Notes: generated from the letters alone by a model not told the origin. A stretch of DNA of 64,000 nucleotides from Flavobacterium ginsenosidimutans (GCF_003254625.1 NZ_QJRJ01000080.1:310001-374000); one strand, 5' to 3'. Numbered from the stretch's first letter, positions 25,326-35,973 are shown. Numbers and translations are program-made.

Positions 25326-27556
25326 AGAACCAATAATCCAAATTCTCTCAAAGTATTTACTGGTTTAGAATACCAAAACAATTCAAAATCTTCCAAGGAA
25401 GTTTCAAAATCATTTTTGACTTCTTGAAAAGTATAATTTTTAGAACCTGAAACGGCTATTTTCGACAAAATGGAAACTAGCCATTCGCCTTCTTCTTTAC
25501 TAGTTTGTATATCGAAACTTTCTTTTTTGTCGTGAAAAGTTAACGACATCATTTCCCAGCTTCTTCCTTTTTTTGATTTTGTGAAGACTTCTGACGAAGG
25601 TTTTCCACCAAGCCAAACCACTTTTGCATTTGGTTTTGTATTGAAATCATTTTGTTCTTCTAAAGCATTAAAAATAAAATCGGGGTGGATTTTTGTTTTC
25701 GGAATTTTAAAATCGAACCAATCTTGCAATTCGTAATCAAAACAGATTCCGTGCATGAAATTGAAGAGCGATTTCTTTAATCCGAAACTAAATTTATCGT
25801 GATTGATTCCAGTTGAATCGGTATATTCAATATCATTATTGGCAAAGGTTCCAATTGCTTCCGTCTTTTTTGTCACACCAAATTGTTCTGGGTACAATCC
25901 AACCGGACTATGAGCCGTCAAAGCAAATTGATGCCAAAAACCAGATTGCAAAACTCCTGCTTCAAACAATTGACGAACCATTTCTAAACTGTCAATCGTT
26001 TCTTGGATTGTTTGCGTTGGATATCCATACATTAAATACGCATGAACCATAATTCCGGCCTCGGTAAAATTTCGCGTTACTTTTGCAACCTGTTCAACCG
26101 TAACTCCTTTGTCAATTAATTTCAATAATCGATCTGAAGCGACTTCTAAACCGCCTGAAACGGCAATACATCCAGAAGCTTTCAGCAAAAGACATAAATC
26201 TTTTGAAAAACTTTTCTCAAAACGAATATTCGTCCACCAAGTTACAGCAAGTTTTCTTTTTAAAATTTCAAGTGCTACTGCGCGCATTAAAGCTGGCGGT
26301 GCGGCTTCATCAACAAAATGGAATCCGTTTTGACCTGTTTTTTCGATCAACTCTTCCATTCGGTCGCAAAGCAAACTTGCTGCAACTGGCTCATACACTT
26401 TTATATAATCTAAAGAAATATCACAAAAAGTACATTTTCCCCAATAACAGCCGTGCGCCATTGTGAGTTTATTCCATCTTCCGTCGCTCCACATTCTGTG
26501 CATCGGATTTACAATTTCGATAACCGAAATATATTTATCCAAAGGCAGATCTGAATAATCAGGCGTTCCAACTTGAGATTGTTTATAATCGTGTTTTAAA
26601 GAATTGTTTTTGTAAACGACTTCACCATTTTCTAATAAGAATGTTCTTTTGAAAGAATCAGAATCTGGATTTTCTAAATGAAAAATTAATTCCTCAATTG
26701 GAACTTCTCCATCATCTAAAGTGATGAAATCAAAAAATTCGAAAACACGTTTATCAGAAAGCGAACGCAATTCAGTATTAGGAAAACCTCCACCCATCGA
26801 AATTTTAATCTCAGGATGATTTTGTTTAACCCATTGTGCGGAACGAAACGCACTATATAAATTCCCTGGAAAAGGAACAGAAATTAGAAATAAAGTTGGT
26901 TTTACGGCTTCTATTTTAGCTTTTAATAGCGAAATTAAAATCGAATCGATATAAGTTGGTTCTTGCTGTAAGGCTTCGTACAATTCATCAAAAGAATTGG
27001 CACTTCTTCCTAGACGTTCTGCATATCGGCTAAAACCAAAATTTTCATCAACACATTCTACAATAAAATCTGAAATATCTTCCAGATATAAAGTTGCCAA
27101 ATGTTTTGCTTTGTCTTGAGTTCCCATTGTTCCAAAAGCCCAATCGAGTTCTTCTAATTGTGCAAAACGAGAAGCTTCTGGCAGAAAATCTTCCTGACAA
27201 ATCTGCAAAGCCAAAGTTGGATTTTTTCCCTGCAAAAACTGAATTACAGAATCAATGGTTTTAATGTATTCGTCTTGAAGAGCAAAAATTCTTTTACAGT
27301 TGTCGCTTGTTGGTTGGTTGTTGGATTGAAACAAATCAATCAATCCTTTTTTTGAAAACAATTCCAAAATCACATCAATACCCAAATCAGCCTGAACCGA
27401 TTCGATGTTTTTTGTATTTAGAAAACCTTTTATATACGCCGTTGCCGGATACGGTGTATTCAGTTGCGTAAATGGAGGCGTAATTACAAAAAGTTTCGTT
27501 TTCAAAAGGGAATTATTTTTTTGCAAAAATAAGGTATATTTAGAATTATTCGACAA
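25322..27556 (-). CDS. B12-binding-domain radical SAM protein
   Basis: The product is 744 residues from the TTG at 27556; an in-frame TTG at 27505 (LKTKLFVITPP) is an equally good start, and no ATG is available near either. The N-terminus has the Rossmann-like B12-binding pattern (KLFVITPPFTQLNTPYPA, MGGGFPNTELRSL). The iron-sulphur motif is GCYWGKCTFC at Cys370, Cys375 and Cys378, spaced CX4CX2C rather than CX3CX2C. A YPTQTIQETIDSLE segment follows. Such proteins do methyl transfer or other radical chemistry; the substrate is unknown. Confidence 0.85.
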   Translation of the reverse strand: MSNNSKYTLFLQKNNSLLKTKLFVITPPFTQLNTPYPATAYIKGFLNTKNIESVQADLGIDVILELFSKKGLIDLFQSNNQPTSDNCKRIFALQDEYIKTIDSVIQFLQGKNPTLALQICQEDFLPEASRFAQLEELDWAFGTMGTQDKAKHLATLYLEDISDFIVECVDENFGFSRYAERLGRSANSFDELYEALQQEPTYIDSILISLLKAKIEAVKPTLFLISVPFPGNLYSAFRSAQWVKQNHPEIKISMGGGFPNTELRSLSDKRVFEFFDFITLDDGEVPIEELIFHLENPDSDSFKRTFLLENGEVVYKNNSLKHDYKQSQVGTPDYSDLPLDKYISVIEIVNPMHRMWSDGRWNKLTMAHGCYWGKCTFCDISLDYIKVYEPVAASLLCDRMEELIEKTGQNGFHFVDEAAPPALMRAVALEILKRKLAVTWWTNIRFEKSFSKDLCLLLKASGCIAVSGGLEVASDRLLKLIDKGVTVEQVAKVTRNFTEAGIMVHAYLMYGYPTQTIQETIDSLEMVRQLFEAGVLQSGFWHQFALTAHSPVGLYPEQFGVTKKTEAIGTFANNDIEYTDSTGINHDKFSFGLKKSLFNFMHGICFDYELQDWFDFKIPKTKIHPDFIFNALEEQNDFNTKPNAKVVWLGGKPSSEVFTKSKKGRSWEMMSLTFHDKKESFDIQTSKEEGEWLVSILSKIAVSGSKNYTFQEVKNDFETSLEDFELFWYSKPVNTLREFGLLVL

Positions 27557-27669
27557 AAGAAATAAATCAGAATTATTTGGCTAAGATCTCCAAATATTTT
27601 AAATTTTTATTATTGATATTAAACTTACAAAAACATTTTCTTTTCATATTTATGGCATTGTATTTTGGC

Positions 27670-27677
27670 TATATTTG
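27670..27677 (+). promoter_or_regulatory. -7 promoter box for the giant secreted protein
   Basis: TATATTTG matches TAnnTTTG exactly and ends 18 bases before the ATG at 27696, implying a leader of about 12 bases. Confidence 0.5.
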
Positions 27678-27695
27678 TCAACAAAATTTCCCTAA

Positions 27696-30600
27696 ATGAA
27701 GCTTAGAACTTTACTCTTATTTATTGTTTTTATTAAATATACTTGTGTTTTTTCACAAGAAATTAATCCGAATTCTTCCAAAAAATTATTGTTAGAAGAT
27801 AAAGATGGTCATCTAATTCAAAATTTGGAACAGCAAAAACAATTTTTGAAAATTAGGGAGGAAAAGATGAAAGCAGAAATGCTGAATTTGAAAAAAGTAA
27901 TTTTAAATTCAAAAGAAGGAAATTTAACTTCCAAAACAGCAGCTACTCTTCAAGGTGTAGAAATGTGTACTAATGGAGGTTTTGAGCAATATGAAACTAT
28001 AAACGGGAACAGTTATCTAAAGAATTTTCTTTGTACAATTGGTGATCCTCCTGGCCCAACGCAATGCCGATCAATCACAAATACTGCTGATTCGTACATC
28101 AATCGCTATAATCCTAATAACATGGACATTATGGCAACTGGTGTTTCTTCCAATTTGATTGACCCTTATATAGGAGACATTAAAGCATTTGATCAATATG
28201 CCCTTAAAATTAATTATGAAAACTCCTCAACTTATGGCTCTATTGTTCAGGGCAAAAGGTTTAAAACAAATAATGAAAATTATCTGAAATTTAACTACAA
28301 AGCAGTATTACAAAGTGTGTACGACAATAGTCACACTGATAATCAAGCTTTTGTAAAAGCACGAATTTTAGATAAAAATAACACAGTTGTCAGTGAATTT
28401 TGTTTGGTAGGAGATGAAAAAAATTGCATTTTCAGCAAGGTTCCGAGTCAATTTTCTGATTTTGTTACTTTATATACCACCAATTGGCAATCAGGAATAT
28501 TGGACATTTCATCAATTCCAAATAATGAGGAATTTACCGTTGAATTTATGGCTTCAAGATGTGGATTGGGCGGGCATTTCGGATATATGTATATTGATGA
28601 TGTTTGTATCTTACATTCTGCCGAAAACTTGCAAGGTTCTATTGAGCTTGAACCTTTGAATAAAGTTTGTCCGACTTTACCAATTTCAGTTTGCGGCAAT
28701 TATACTATTCCTAATTCTGGAGGAATTTCTGCATCAGTAAAAAAAATCACTTTAAATGTCTACAACAGCAATAATGTGTCCATTTATAGTACATCAACCA
28801 CTTCAAGCTTAGACACTACAAACAAAAAATTTTGTTTTACATTAAAAACCAGTGATTTTCCAAATATTACAAACGCTAATTACAATGTAGGTGTACAAGT
28901 TGATTATGATATTTCTGGAACCTCATGCTCAGGAACCACATTTGATTCTGCCACAGATCCTGACGCAAATCCTGGCTGGGATATTTCTTTTTTGAATTGT
29001 TCATCAAGTTGTACTATTAATGTAACAACTGCGAAAATATCCCAATGTGATGCAAACCGTGACGGAACTGAAAATTTTAATTTGTCTACATTAAATTCTT
29101 TAATAGTTCCTTCTACATCGGGTTTAAATTTTAGTTATTTCAAAAATTACAATGAAGCAGAATCCAACTTGAATGCTATCACCAATTTTACAAGTTATCC
29201 AAGTTCAAGTGCTTCCATTTTTGTTAGAGTGAGTAAGGATGCAACTTGCTATAAAATAATTTCTGCCAATTTAGAGGTAAAAAATCCCACAGCAAATATT
29301 ACTGGTATCCTAAATGTTTGTTCTGGAAGTACTGTATTAACTTCTTCTTCAGGAGCTTCGTATTTATGGAGTACAGGAGCAACTACGCAAAGTATTACGG
29401 TAACTTCGTTAGGAAATTATTCTGTTACGGTCAAAGATTCTTATGGATGCGCCAGCACTGCAAGTGTTACTATTGAACCAAGCCAAACTGCCGTCTCTCC
29501 TATTTTGCAGATTACGCAGCCTTCTTGTTTTTCTACCACAGGAACAATAAAAGTAACTTCGCCAGCATCACAATATAGTTTTGATAATGGTACAACTTGG
29601 GAGACAAGCAATACAAAGAGCAATTTGTATCCTGGAACCTATTTAGTAAAAATAAAGACCGTAAATGGCTGTACTTCCTACTCTCAAAGTGTAACTATTA
29701 CAGCGGCTTCCACTTTGTATCCTAATTACAGTTATACCAATCCTTTATTTTGTGGAGATATTGGCAGTATTACCATTACAACTCCAGCTGCGTATTATAG
29801 CTTTGATGATGGTACAACTTGGGTAACTAATCCTACTGCTAATAATCTTTTACCAGCAAATTATAAAATTCGCACCAAAGATTTACAAGGTTGTATTTCA
29901 TCAGCAAACAATGTACTCATCAGTAGTAATACGCTAGAAACTCCAACTTATACAATCGAATTACCTGCTTGTACTACAAAAGGAAGTATTACCATCAATA
30001 CTCTTTCGGATTTTTATACTTTTGATGGAGGGACTACATGGGTTACAAACAACAAGATCAGCAATTTAGATCCAGGAAGCTATTCTTTAGGAATTAAAAA
30101 TGCTTTAGGTTGTACTTCTTATTATTCCTATGCTTATTTAAATGATTTTAAAGATTCCTATCCTCAGTATACAACTGAACAACCTGTTTGCGGAAAAGAT
30201 GGAAGCATTACTATTACTACAGTAGCAGATTCTTATAGTTTTGATGATGGGGTAACCTGGACTACTAATAATGTTAAAATTTTACCTTTTGGAACCTATC
30301 AAATAAAAATAAAAAACAGTGCAGGATGTATCAGTTCTGCTAGTTATGTTTCTTTATATCAGCCTTATTTGGATATGCCAATTATTACTTCGGATCAGCC
30401 AACTTGTGGTGTAAACGGAAAAATCACCATCAACTCGTTATCCGACTTTTATAGCTTTGACAATGGTTTAACATGGACAACCCTAAATTCTAAATCATTA
30501 CCTCCTGGTATTTATAGCATAATTATAAAAAACAGTCTTGGCTGTACCTCTTACCCCAATACTATTTATTTGAATAATCCAAATATAGATGTACCAGATT

Positions 30601-33600
30601 ACACTGTTGTTCAACCCACTTGTACATCCTCGGGTAGCATTAAAATAAATACAACTGCTAGTTTCTATAGTTTTGATGGAGGCTATACTTGGGGAACTTC
30701 TCCTTTACTATCAAATCTTACTTCTTATGGATATTACAACATTGCAATAAAAAACAGTTTAGGATGTGTTTCTAACTATGTTAGCGTTTCAATTAACGAT
30801 GCAAGGCTTCCTGATCCAGATTATTCAGTTACCAATCCAAGTTGTGGAAATATTGGCAATATTACATTTAACACTACTGCAGACTATTACAGTATCGATT
30901 ATGGTGCAACTTGGAGTACAAATAAGGTATTTAATAATTTACCCCAGGGATTTTACTATTTAATGATAAAAAAGGCTAATTGCATATCCAATACCATTTC
31001 CATTTATTTGGACTCCTCGAAGCTGGCACAACCCAATTTAACCATCGTTCAACCAGGATGCGGAACAAAAGGCAGTGTTAAAATTAATACTACTGCGAGC
31101 TTTTACAGCATTGATGGGGCAAATTGGGTAACAAGTCCTGTTTTTTCCAACCTTTCAGCAGGATATTATTACCCTATGATTAAAAATGCTCAAGGTTGTG
31201 TTTCTAACTCGAACTCAGTATATCTTCAAGAGTTTTATCTCCCAAATCCTACCTTCAAAACAACACAACCGACCTGTGGAGTTGGAGGAAGTATAACCTT
31301 TACTTCAACTGAAGCACAGTACAGTATCGATGGAGGCGCAACTTGGAGTACTAATCCTGTATTTACTAATCTTAGTCCAAACTCTTATTCTTTAGTAGTA
31401 AAAAATGCTTCTGGGTGCACATCTAACCTTTATGGCATATACACTTATCTGCAACAATATTATTTACCTAATCCCGATTTCACATTAATTCAACCCACAT
31501 GTGGTGTCAATGGAAGTATTACTATTGCAACAGTTGCCGCTTCTTATAGCTTTGACAATGGCTATACTTGGACAACTAACCCAGTTCTTTCAGGACTTAC
31601 TTCTGGTTATTACAATATCATGATAAAAAACGCAGCGGGGTGTAAATCTAATGGTTTATCAATAAACATTAATCCTTATTATCTGCCCAATCCAAACATA
31701 AAAGTAGTACAACCCGAATGTGGAAATGACGGAAGTATTACCGTTACAACACCTGCCGACAATTATAGTTTTGATGGAGGCACCACTTGGACTACAAATC
31801 CAATTTTATTAAATCCTGTAAGTTCATCTTATAATATACTTATTAAAAATGCAACAGGATGTAAATCAAATTCACAATATGTTTACATATACAAATATTA
31901 CCTACCCTCACCAAATATTACCTCTATTCAGCCCACATGTAGCACTCCTACCGGAACTATAATAGTAAATTCGACTGCGGACCAATATAGTTTTGATGGA
32001 GGAACAACTTGGACTACAAACCCTATAAAGAAAAATTTAGCTGGCGGCTCATACAATGTATTAATAAAAAACACTCTAGGGTGTATCTCTTTTGGCAGTT
32101 ATACTTATATAAATACTCCGCCCGCAATTCCTGCCGCGCCGACTGTAAAGGTCACTCAGCCTTCTTCTTGTGGTGCAACTGATGGCAGCATTACCATAAC
32201 ATCATCAGCGATAAGCTATAGTTTCAATGACGGAAACAGCTGGACAACAAGTCCTACAAAAGTAAATGTAGGAGCTGGCACATATATTATTAAAATCAAA
32301 ACAAATTCATATAGTTGCGAATCATCAACAACCGTTGTCAACTTGAGTTCTGGCACTACGATTGCAGCTCCAAGTTTTACTACAACTCAGCCAAATTGTA
32401 GCTCGTCAAAAGGTTCTATTACCATTACGACAAATGCAGCAACTTATAGTTATGATAACGGATTAACCTACGTTTTTTCTAATACAAAAACTGATCTATC
32501 TCCAGGTACTTACTTCATAAAAATTAAAAACTCAGCAGGCTGTGTTTCAGATGCTGCTCAAGTCACGATATCGCCATTATCACCGCTTGCAGCTCCTGCT
32601 TTTAAAGCAATCCAACCCACTTGTACTGATTTTACGGGATCAATTACAATTAATACTGCAGCAGATCTTTATAGTTTTGATAACGGAATTACATTTGGAA
32701 CATCCAATACAAAATCTAATTTATCTGCAGGAACCTATAATTTGGTGATTAATAAATCTGGGTGTATTTCTCTTGCTGCGCCTGTCACTATACAAGCTGC
32801 ACCAGTAATACCTGAAGCACCACAAGTTGCAGTTACAAATCCAACGGGCTGTAATTCGACTACCGGAAGCATTATGGTTACTACAGTTGCAAATCTGTAT
32901 AGTTTTGATGATGGCCTTAACTGGAGCACCAGTAATACTGCCAGTTTATCTCCTGGGAGTTATTTTATCCGAATAAAATATACAAATGGCTGTCCATCTA
33001 TTGCGTATAAAGCGACTATCAATGCAGCACCAGATGCTCCAGCAATCCCAACTCTAAATGTTACTCAGCCTACTACTTGCAGCAATCCATTTGGCTCAAT
33101 TTTAATTACAAGTACTGCTGCTCAATATAGTTTTGACAATGGTAAAAATTATTCAGCCAATCCAAATTCAGGAAATTTAATAGCTGGAACCTATATGGTT
33201 CGTGTTAAAAATAGTAGTGGCTGTGAGTCTGCTCCATTATCTACCATCATTAATCCTCCAACAGATTATCCGAGCAATCCTGCATTTACGCCTATCCAGC
33301 CCGATTGCAATAATCTTAAAGGTACCATTACAATTACCGATGCTGCATCGGAATACAGTTTTGATAATGGTGCTAGCTGGGTTACAACTGCAACAAAATC
33401 AAATCTTGATCCCGATACTTATTTTATTAAGATAAAAAATAATAAAGGCTGTATCTCAAATGCAACCAAAGTTATCATAACTCCTTTTACAAATTTTACT
33501 CCAAAGCCGGCTCTAGTTAGCCCTCAGACTTTCTGCGTTAATCAAAATGCGGGACTAAATGACATTCAAATTACGGGGCAAAATATAAAATGGTACAGCA

Positions 33601-34925
33601 ACTTAACGGGAGGAACACTCGTTCCAAGCACAACTGTACTTCAAGACAACGCAACTTATTATGCTTCACAAACCATAAGCGGATGTGAAAGCGAAAGAGT
33701 TCCAGTTACAATTAATATTCAAGTTACATTAGCTCCAACTGGAAATGCAAATCAGCAATTTTGTACAGGTCAAAATGCGGCAATTGCCAATATTGAAATT
33801 ACGGGAACTTCGATAAAATGGTATGATGCATCAACAAATGGTTCTTTGTTAACCGAAACTACTGCTCTGGTAGACGGAAAAACATATTACGCTTCTCAAA
33901 CCATAAATAATTGTGAAGGCCCAAGATTTGGAGTTACTGTTTCAATTGTTACCACGCCGTCTGTGCCAAATGCAAATCAAGAACAGGCATTTTGTAAAAA
34001 AGAAAATAAAACTCTAAATGACATTCAAATAACGGGGCAAAATATAAAATGGTTTGACACTAATTTTTCTGCAGCTGCTTTACCAAATACAACTGTACTT
34101 GAAAATAATAAAACGTATTACGCTTCTCAAACTATTGGATGCGAAAGCGATAGAACACCAATTCTTGTTCACGTTTATGACACTCCATTACCAACAGGAA
34201 ACAGCAATAAGCAGTTCTGTATTGATGAAATTGCAACTATAGAAAATCTTAATGTAAATGGAACTGACCTTAAATGGTATGATGCAGCCACAAATGGAAA
34301 TATTCTGCCTGAAACAACTTTACTGGAAAGCCGTATTTATTATGTCACGCAAACACTAAACAACTGCGAAAGCGAAAGATTTGCCATAACTGTAAAAATA
34401 CAAGATACACAAATCCCAAGTGCTGATTCTCCTCAGCAATTTTGTATTCAGAAAAATGCAAAAATTAGCAATATTGCTATAATTGGACAAAATATTAAAT
34501 GGTATGACAGTGCGTCTTCATCTATTACTTTAACCGAATCAACTCCGTTAGAAAATGGAATTATTTACTACGCTTCACAAACAATTAGTAGTTGCGAAAG
34601 TGACAGAATTCCTGTTACAATAAACATTCTTGAAGCGACAATTGGAGATTGTATTAATTTTGTTGATGAACTTCCATTTCCAAAATTCTTTACTCCAAAT
34701 GGTGATGGTTTTAATGATACCTGGACAATAGATTCTGCTTATTTAGCTCCAAATTCGTCAATTCGAATATTTGATCGTTATGGGAAATTTATTAAAGAAT
34801 TAAGACTAAACACATCTTGGGACGGGACGTATCTAGGATATAACGAACCCTCATCCGATTATTGGTTTACTGTAACAAGATTAAACGGAACAGAATATAG
34901 AGGTCATTTCTCTTTGAAACGATAA
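27696..34925 (+). CDS. Giant secreted repeat protein with T9SS type B C-terminal sorting domain
   Basis: The protein is 2409 residues with a signal peptide (LLLFIVFIKYTCVFSQ). A charged helical segment (30-70) and a jelly-roll-like domain (about 85-310) come first. After two short domains there are 18 tandem repeats of 72-77 residues with the pattern QPxC, GSITI, YSFDGGTTW, NL.PG.Y, IKN..GC.S. Five shorter repeats (QxFC, IKWY, YYASQT, CES.R) precede the C-terminal domain FFTPNGDGFNDTW...IRIFDRYGK, which is the 'gliding motility-associated' type B signal for the type IX secretion system. It is probably a long cell-surface adhesin or fibre; it is not SprB itself. Confidence 0.9.
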   Translation: MKLRTLLLFIVFIKYTCVFSQEINPNSSKKLLLEDKDGHLIQNLEQQKQFLKIREEKMKAEMLNLKKVILNSKEGNLTSKTAATLQGVEMCTNGGFEQYETINGNSYLKNFLCTIGDPPGPTQCRSITNTADSYINRYNPNNMDIMATGVSSNLIDPYIGDIKAFDQYALKINYENSSTYGSIVQGKRFKTNNENYLKFNYKAVLQSVYDNSHTDNQAFVKARILDKNNTVVSEFCLVGDEKNCIFSKVPSQFSDFVTLYTTNWQSGILDISSIPNNEEFTVEFMASRCGLGGHFGYMYIDDVCILHSAENLQGSIELEPLNKVCPTLPISVCGNYTIPNSGGISASVKKITLNVYNSNNVSIYSTSTTSSLDTTNKKFCFTLKTSDFPNITNANYNVGVQVDYDISGTSCSGTTFDSATDPDANPGWDISFLNCSSSCTINVTTAKISQCDANRDGTENFNLSTLNSLIVPSTSGLNFSYFKNYNEAESNLNAITNFTSYPSSSASIFVRVSKDATCYKIISANLEVKNPTANITGILNVCSGSTVLTSSSGASYLWSTGATTQSITVTSLGNYSVTVKDSYGCASTASVTIEPSQTAVSPILQITQPSCFSTTGTIKVTSPASQYSFDNGTTWETSNTKSNLYPGTYLVKIKTVNGCTSYSQSVTITAASTLYPNYSYTNPLFCGDIGSITITTPAAYYSFDDGTTWVTNPTANNLLPANYKIRTKDLQGCISSANNVLISSNTLETPTYTIELPACTTKGSITINTLSDFYTFDGGTTWVTNNKISNLDPGSYSLGIKNALGCTSYYSYAYLNDFKDSYPQYTTEQPVCGKDGSITITTVADSYSFDDGVTWTTNNVKILPFGTYQIKIKNSAGCISSASYVSLYQPYLDMPIITSDQPTCGVNGKITINSLSDFYSFDNGLTWTTLNSKSLPPGIYSIIIKNSLGCTSYPNTIYLNNPNIDVPDYTVVQPTCTSSGSIKINTTASFYSFDGGYTWGTSPLLSNLTSYGYYNIAIKNSLGCVSNYVSVSINDARLPDPDYSVTNPSCGNIGNITFNTTADYYSIDYGATWSTNKVFNNLPQGFYYLMIKKANCISNTISIYLDSSKLAQPNLTIVQPGCGTKGSVKINTTASFYSIDGANWVTSPVFSNLSAGYYYPMIKNAQGCVSNSNSVYLQEFYLPNPTFKTTQPTCGVGGSITFTSTEAQYSIDGGATWSTNPVFTNLSPNSYSLVVKNASGCTSNLYGIYTYLQQYYLPNPDFTLIQPTCGVNGSITIATVAASYSFDNGYTWTTNPVLSGLTSGYYNIMIKNAAGCKSNGLSININPYYLPNPNIKVVQPECGNDGSITVTTPADNYSFDGGTTWTTNPILLNPVSSSYNILIKNATGCKSNSQYVYIYKYYLPSPNITSIQPTCSTPTGTIIVNSTADQYSFDGGTTWTTNPIKKNLAGGSYNVLIKNTLGCISFGSYTYINTPPAIPAAPTVKVTQPSSCGATDGSITITSSAISYSFNDGNSWTTSPTKVNVGAGTYIIKIKTNSYSCESSTTVVNLSSGTTIAAPSFTTTQPNCSSSKGSITITTNAATYSYDNGLTYVFSNTKTDLSPGTYFIKIKNSAGCVSDAAQVTISPLSPLAAPAFKAIQPTCTDFTGSITINTAADLYSFDNGITFGTSNTKSNLSAGTYNLVINKSGCISLAAPVTIQAAPVIPEAPQVAVTNPTGCNSTTGSIMVTTVANLYSFDDGLNWSTSNTASLSPGSYFIRIKYTNGCPSIAYKATINAAPDAPAIPTLNVTQPTTCSNPFGSILITSTAAQYSFDNGKNYSANPNSGNLIAGTYMVRVKNSSGCESAPLSTIINPPTDYPSNPAFTPIQPDCNNLKGTITITDAASEYSFDNGASWVTTATKSNLDPDTYFIKIKNNKGCISNATKVIITPFTNFTPKPALVSPQTFCVNQNAGLNDIQITGQNIKWYSNLTGGTLVPSTTVLQDNATYYASQTISGCESERVPVTINIQVTLAPTGNANQQFCTGQNAAIANIEITGTSIKWYDASTNGSLLTETTALVDGKTYYASQTINNCEGPRFGVTVSIVTTPSVPNANQEQAFCKKENKTLNDIQITGQNIKWFDTNFSAAALPNTTVLENNKTYYASQTIGCESDRTPILVHVYDTPLPTGNSNKQFCIDEIATIENLNVNGTDLKWYDAATNGNILPETTLLESRIYYVTQTLNNCESERFAITVKIQDTQIPSADSPQQFCIQKNAKISNIAIIGQNIKWYDSASSSITLTESTPLENGIIYYASQTISSCESDRIPVTINILEATIGDCINFVDELPFPKFFTPNGDGFNDTWTIDSAYLAPNSSIRIFDRYGKFIKELRLNTSWDGTYLGYNEPSSDYWFTVTRLNGTEYRGHFSLKR

Positions 34926-34937
34926 TAGCTAAAATTT

Positions 34938-34970
34938 AAAAAGGTTCGCGTATAATATGCGAACCTTTTT
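34938..34970 (+). terminator. Rho-independent terminator after the giant gene
   Basis: Stem GGTTCGC (34943-34949) pairs with GCGAACC (34959-34965), extended by A-T pairs, then a run of T. It lies 13 bases after the stop. Confidence 0.8.
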
Positions 34971-35045
34971 TATTTTAAAACTTTATAACATAATGTATTA
35001 TCAATTCTACCAGAACAACTATTACTTTTATCATAATTAATTGAT

Positions 35046-35705
35046 TTATAGATTTTCTTTCTTTTTCAAGCTTCTATATTTTATATAAGAATAAGCTATA
35101 GGTGCAATTGCTATACTAAAAACAATTATTAAAAATACTTTAGAGAAAATAGAGCTTTCAAAAATTAAACTTCCTAAAATAGTAATCAAGCCAGCAATAA
35201 ACCAAAGTTTTCCAGCAAATAGATGTGTTGTTTTCCAAACTTCTTGACTTTCTAAAGTCCATGGCGTTTTTATCCCGATGAAATAATTAGGTCGGATCAC
35301 TTTAAAATAATTGCCTAAAATCATAAACAAAGCACCAGCTAATGCGAATATAAAACTCGGACTAGACACAGATTGGCTTTTGGTGCTGTACACAATAAAC
35401 AAAGCCAAAATAGACATAAAAAGAACCATGACAAATTTGAGCTGATACAACTTTCCTCCCATTAAAGACATTCTTTTCTTCGGATCAATCTTAGTAATTG
35501 TCGACAGAATTACATAAGTCAGAACAGGAAGCATCAAAAGCATTACAATTAAAGTAAATTTATTTCCCCATCCATCAATTTCTCCTTTAGAGTTCCAATG
35601 AATAGGAACGATTTCTGGAAGACTATTCCAAATTGTTGCCAAATAGACAAAAGGGATCAAAACAATTCCAATTAGAGGAAGCTCTTTTTTTAATTCTAAA
35701 TTCAT
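35046..35705 (-). CDS. sdpI: SdpI-family membrane immunity/transport protein
   Basis: The 219-residue protein has six hydrophobic segments. The N-terminal DUF1648-like part is PLIGIVLIPFVYLATIWNSL with PIHWNSKGEIDGWGNK. The SdpI-like half contains NYFIGIKTPWTLESQEVWKTTH. In Bacillus, SdpI protects against the SdpC toxin and sequesters the SdpR repressor at the membrane. Here the repressor gene lies 3 bases upstream, as in Bacillus, but I see no sdpC-like gene. A general membrane-protection role is equally possible. Confidence 0.87.
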   Translation of the reverse strand: MNLELKKELPLIGIVLIPFVYLATIWNSLPEIVPIHWNSKGEIDGWGNKFTLIVMLLMLPVLTYVILSTITKIDPKKRMSLMGGKLYQLKFVMVLFMSILALFIVYSTKSQSVSSPSFIFALAGALFMILGNYFKVIRPNYFIGIKTPWTLESQEVWKTTHLFAGKLWFIAGLITILGSLIFESSIFSKVFLIIVFSIAIAPIAYSYIKYRSLKKKENL

Positions 35706-35708
35706 TTT

Positions 35709-35963
35709 TTATTGTTTAAAGGTTAGTATCCATTGCAAAACATCTTCCATTATGGTGGTATTGATGGAGTAAATGATGAATTGCCCGTTTTTTTCAGATG
35801 TAATTAAATCAGCCCGTTTTAAAATATCTAAATGATGCGAGATACTCGGTTTAGAAATATTAAAAGCGTCTGCAATCTCTCCTGCAGATAAATCCTTCTG
35901 CTTTAAAAGATCCAGAATCTCTCTTCTAGTTGCATCATTCAATGCTTTAAAAATATCGTTCAT
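35709..35963 (-). CDS. sdpR: ArsR-family autorepressor, SdpR-like
   Basis: The ATG at 35963 (MNDIFKALNDATRR) gives 84 residues; an in-frame TTG at 35984 would start inside the operator. The winged helix-turn-helix (LSAGEIADAFNISKPSISHHLDILKRADL) is typical of ArsR regulators. No metal-binding cysteines are present, so it is likely of the SdpR type, which is released by its membrane partner and not by metals. It is the first gene of a two-gene operon with sdpI. Confidence 0.88.
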   Translation of the reverse strand: MNDIFKALNDATRREILDLLKQKDLSAGEIADAFNISKPSISHHLDILKRADLITSEKNGQFIIYSINTTIMEDVLQWILTFKQ

Positions 35964-35973
35964 TGCATTTATA

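Noticed and set aside
29500..33480. CRISPR-like regular repeats
   Set aside because: The periodicity (about 220 bases) is coding repeats in one open frame of the giant secreted protein; there are no identical short repeats with unique spacers.
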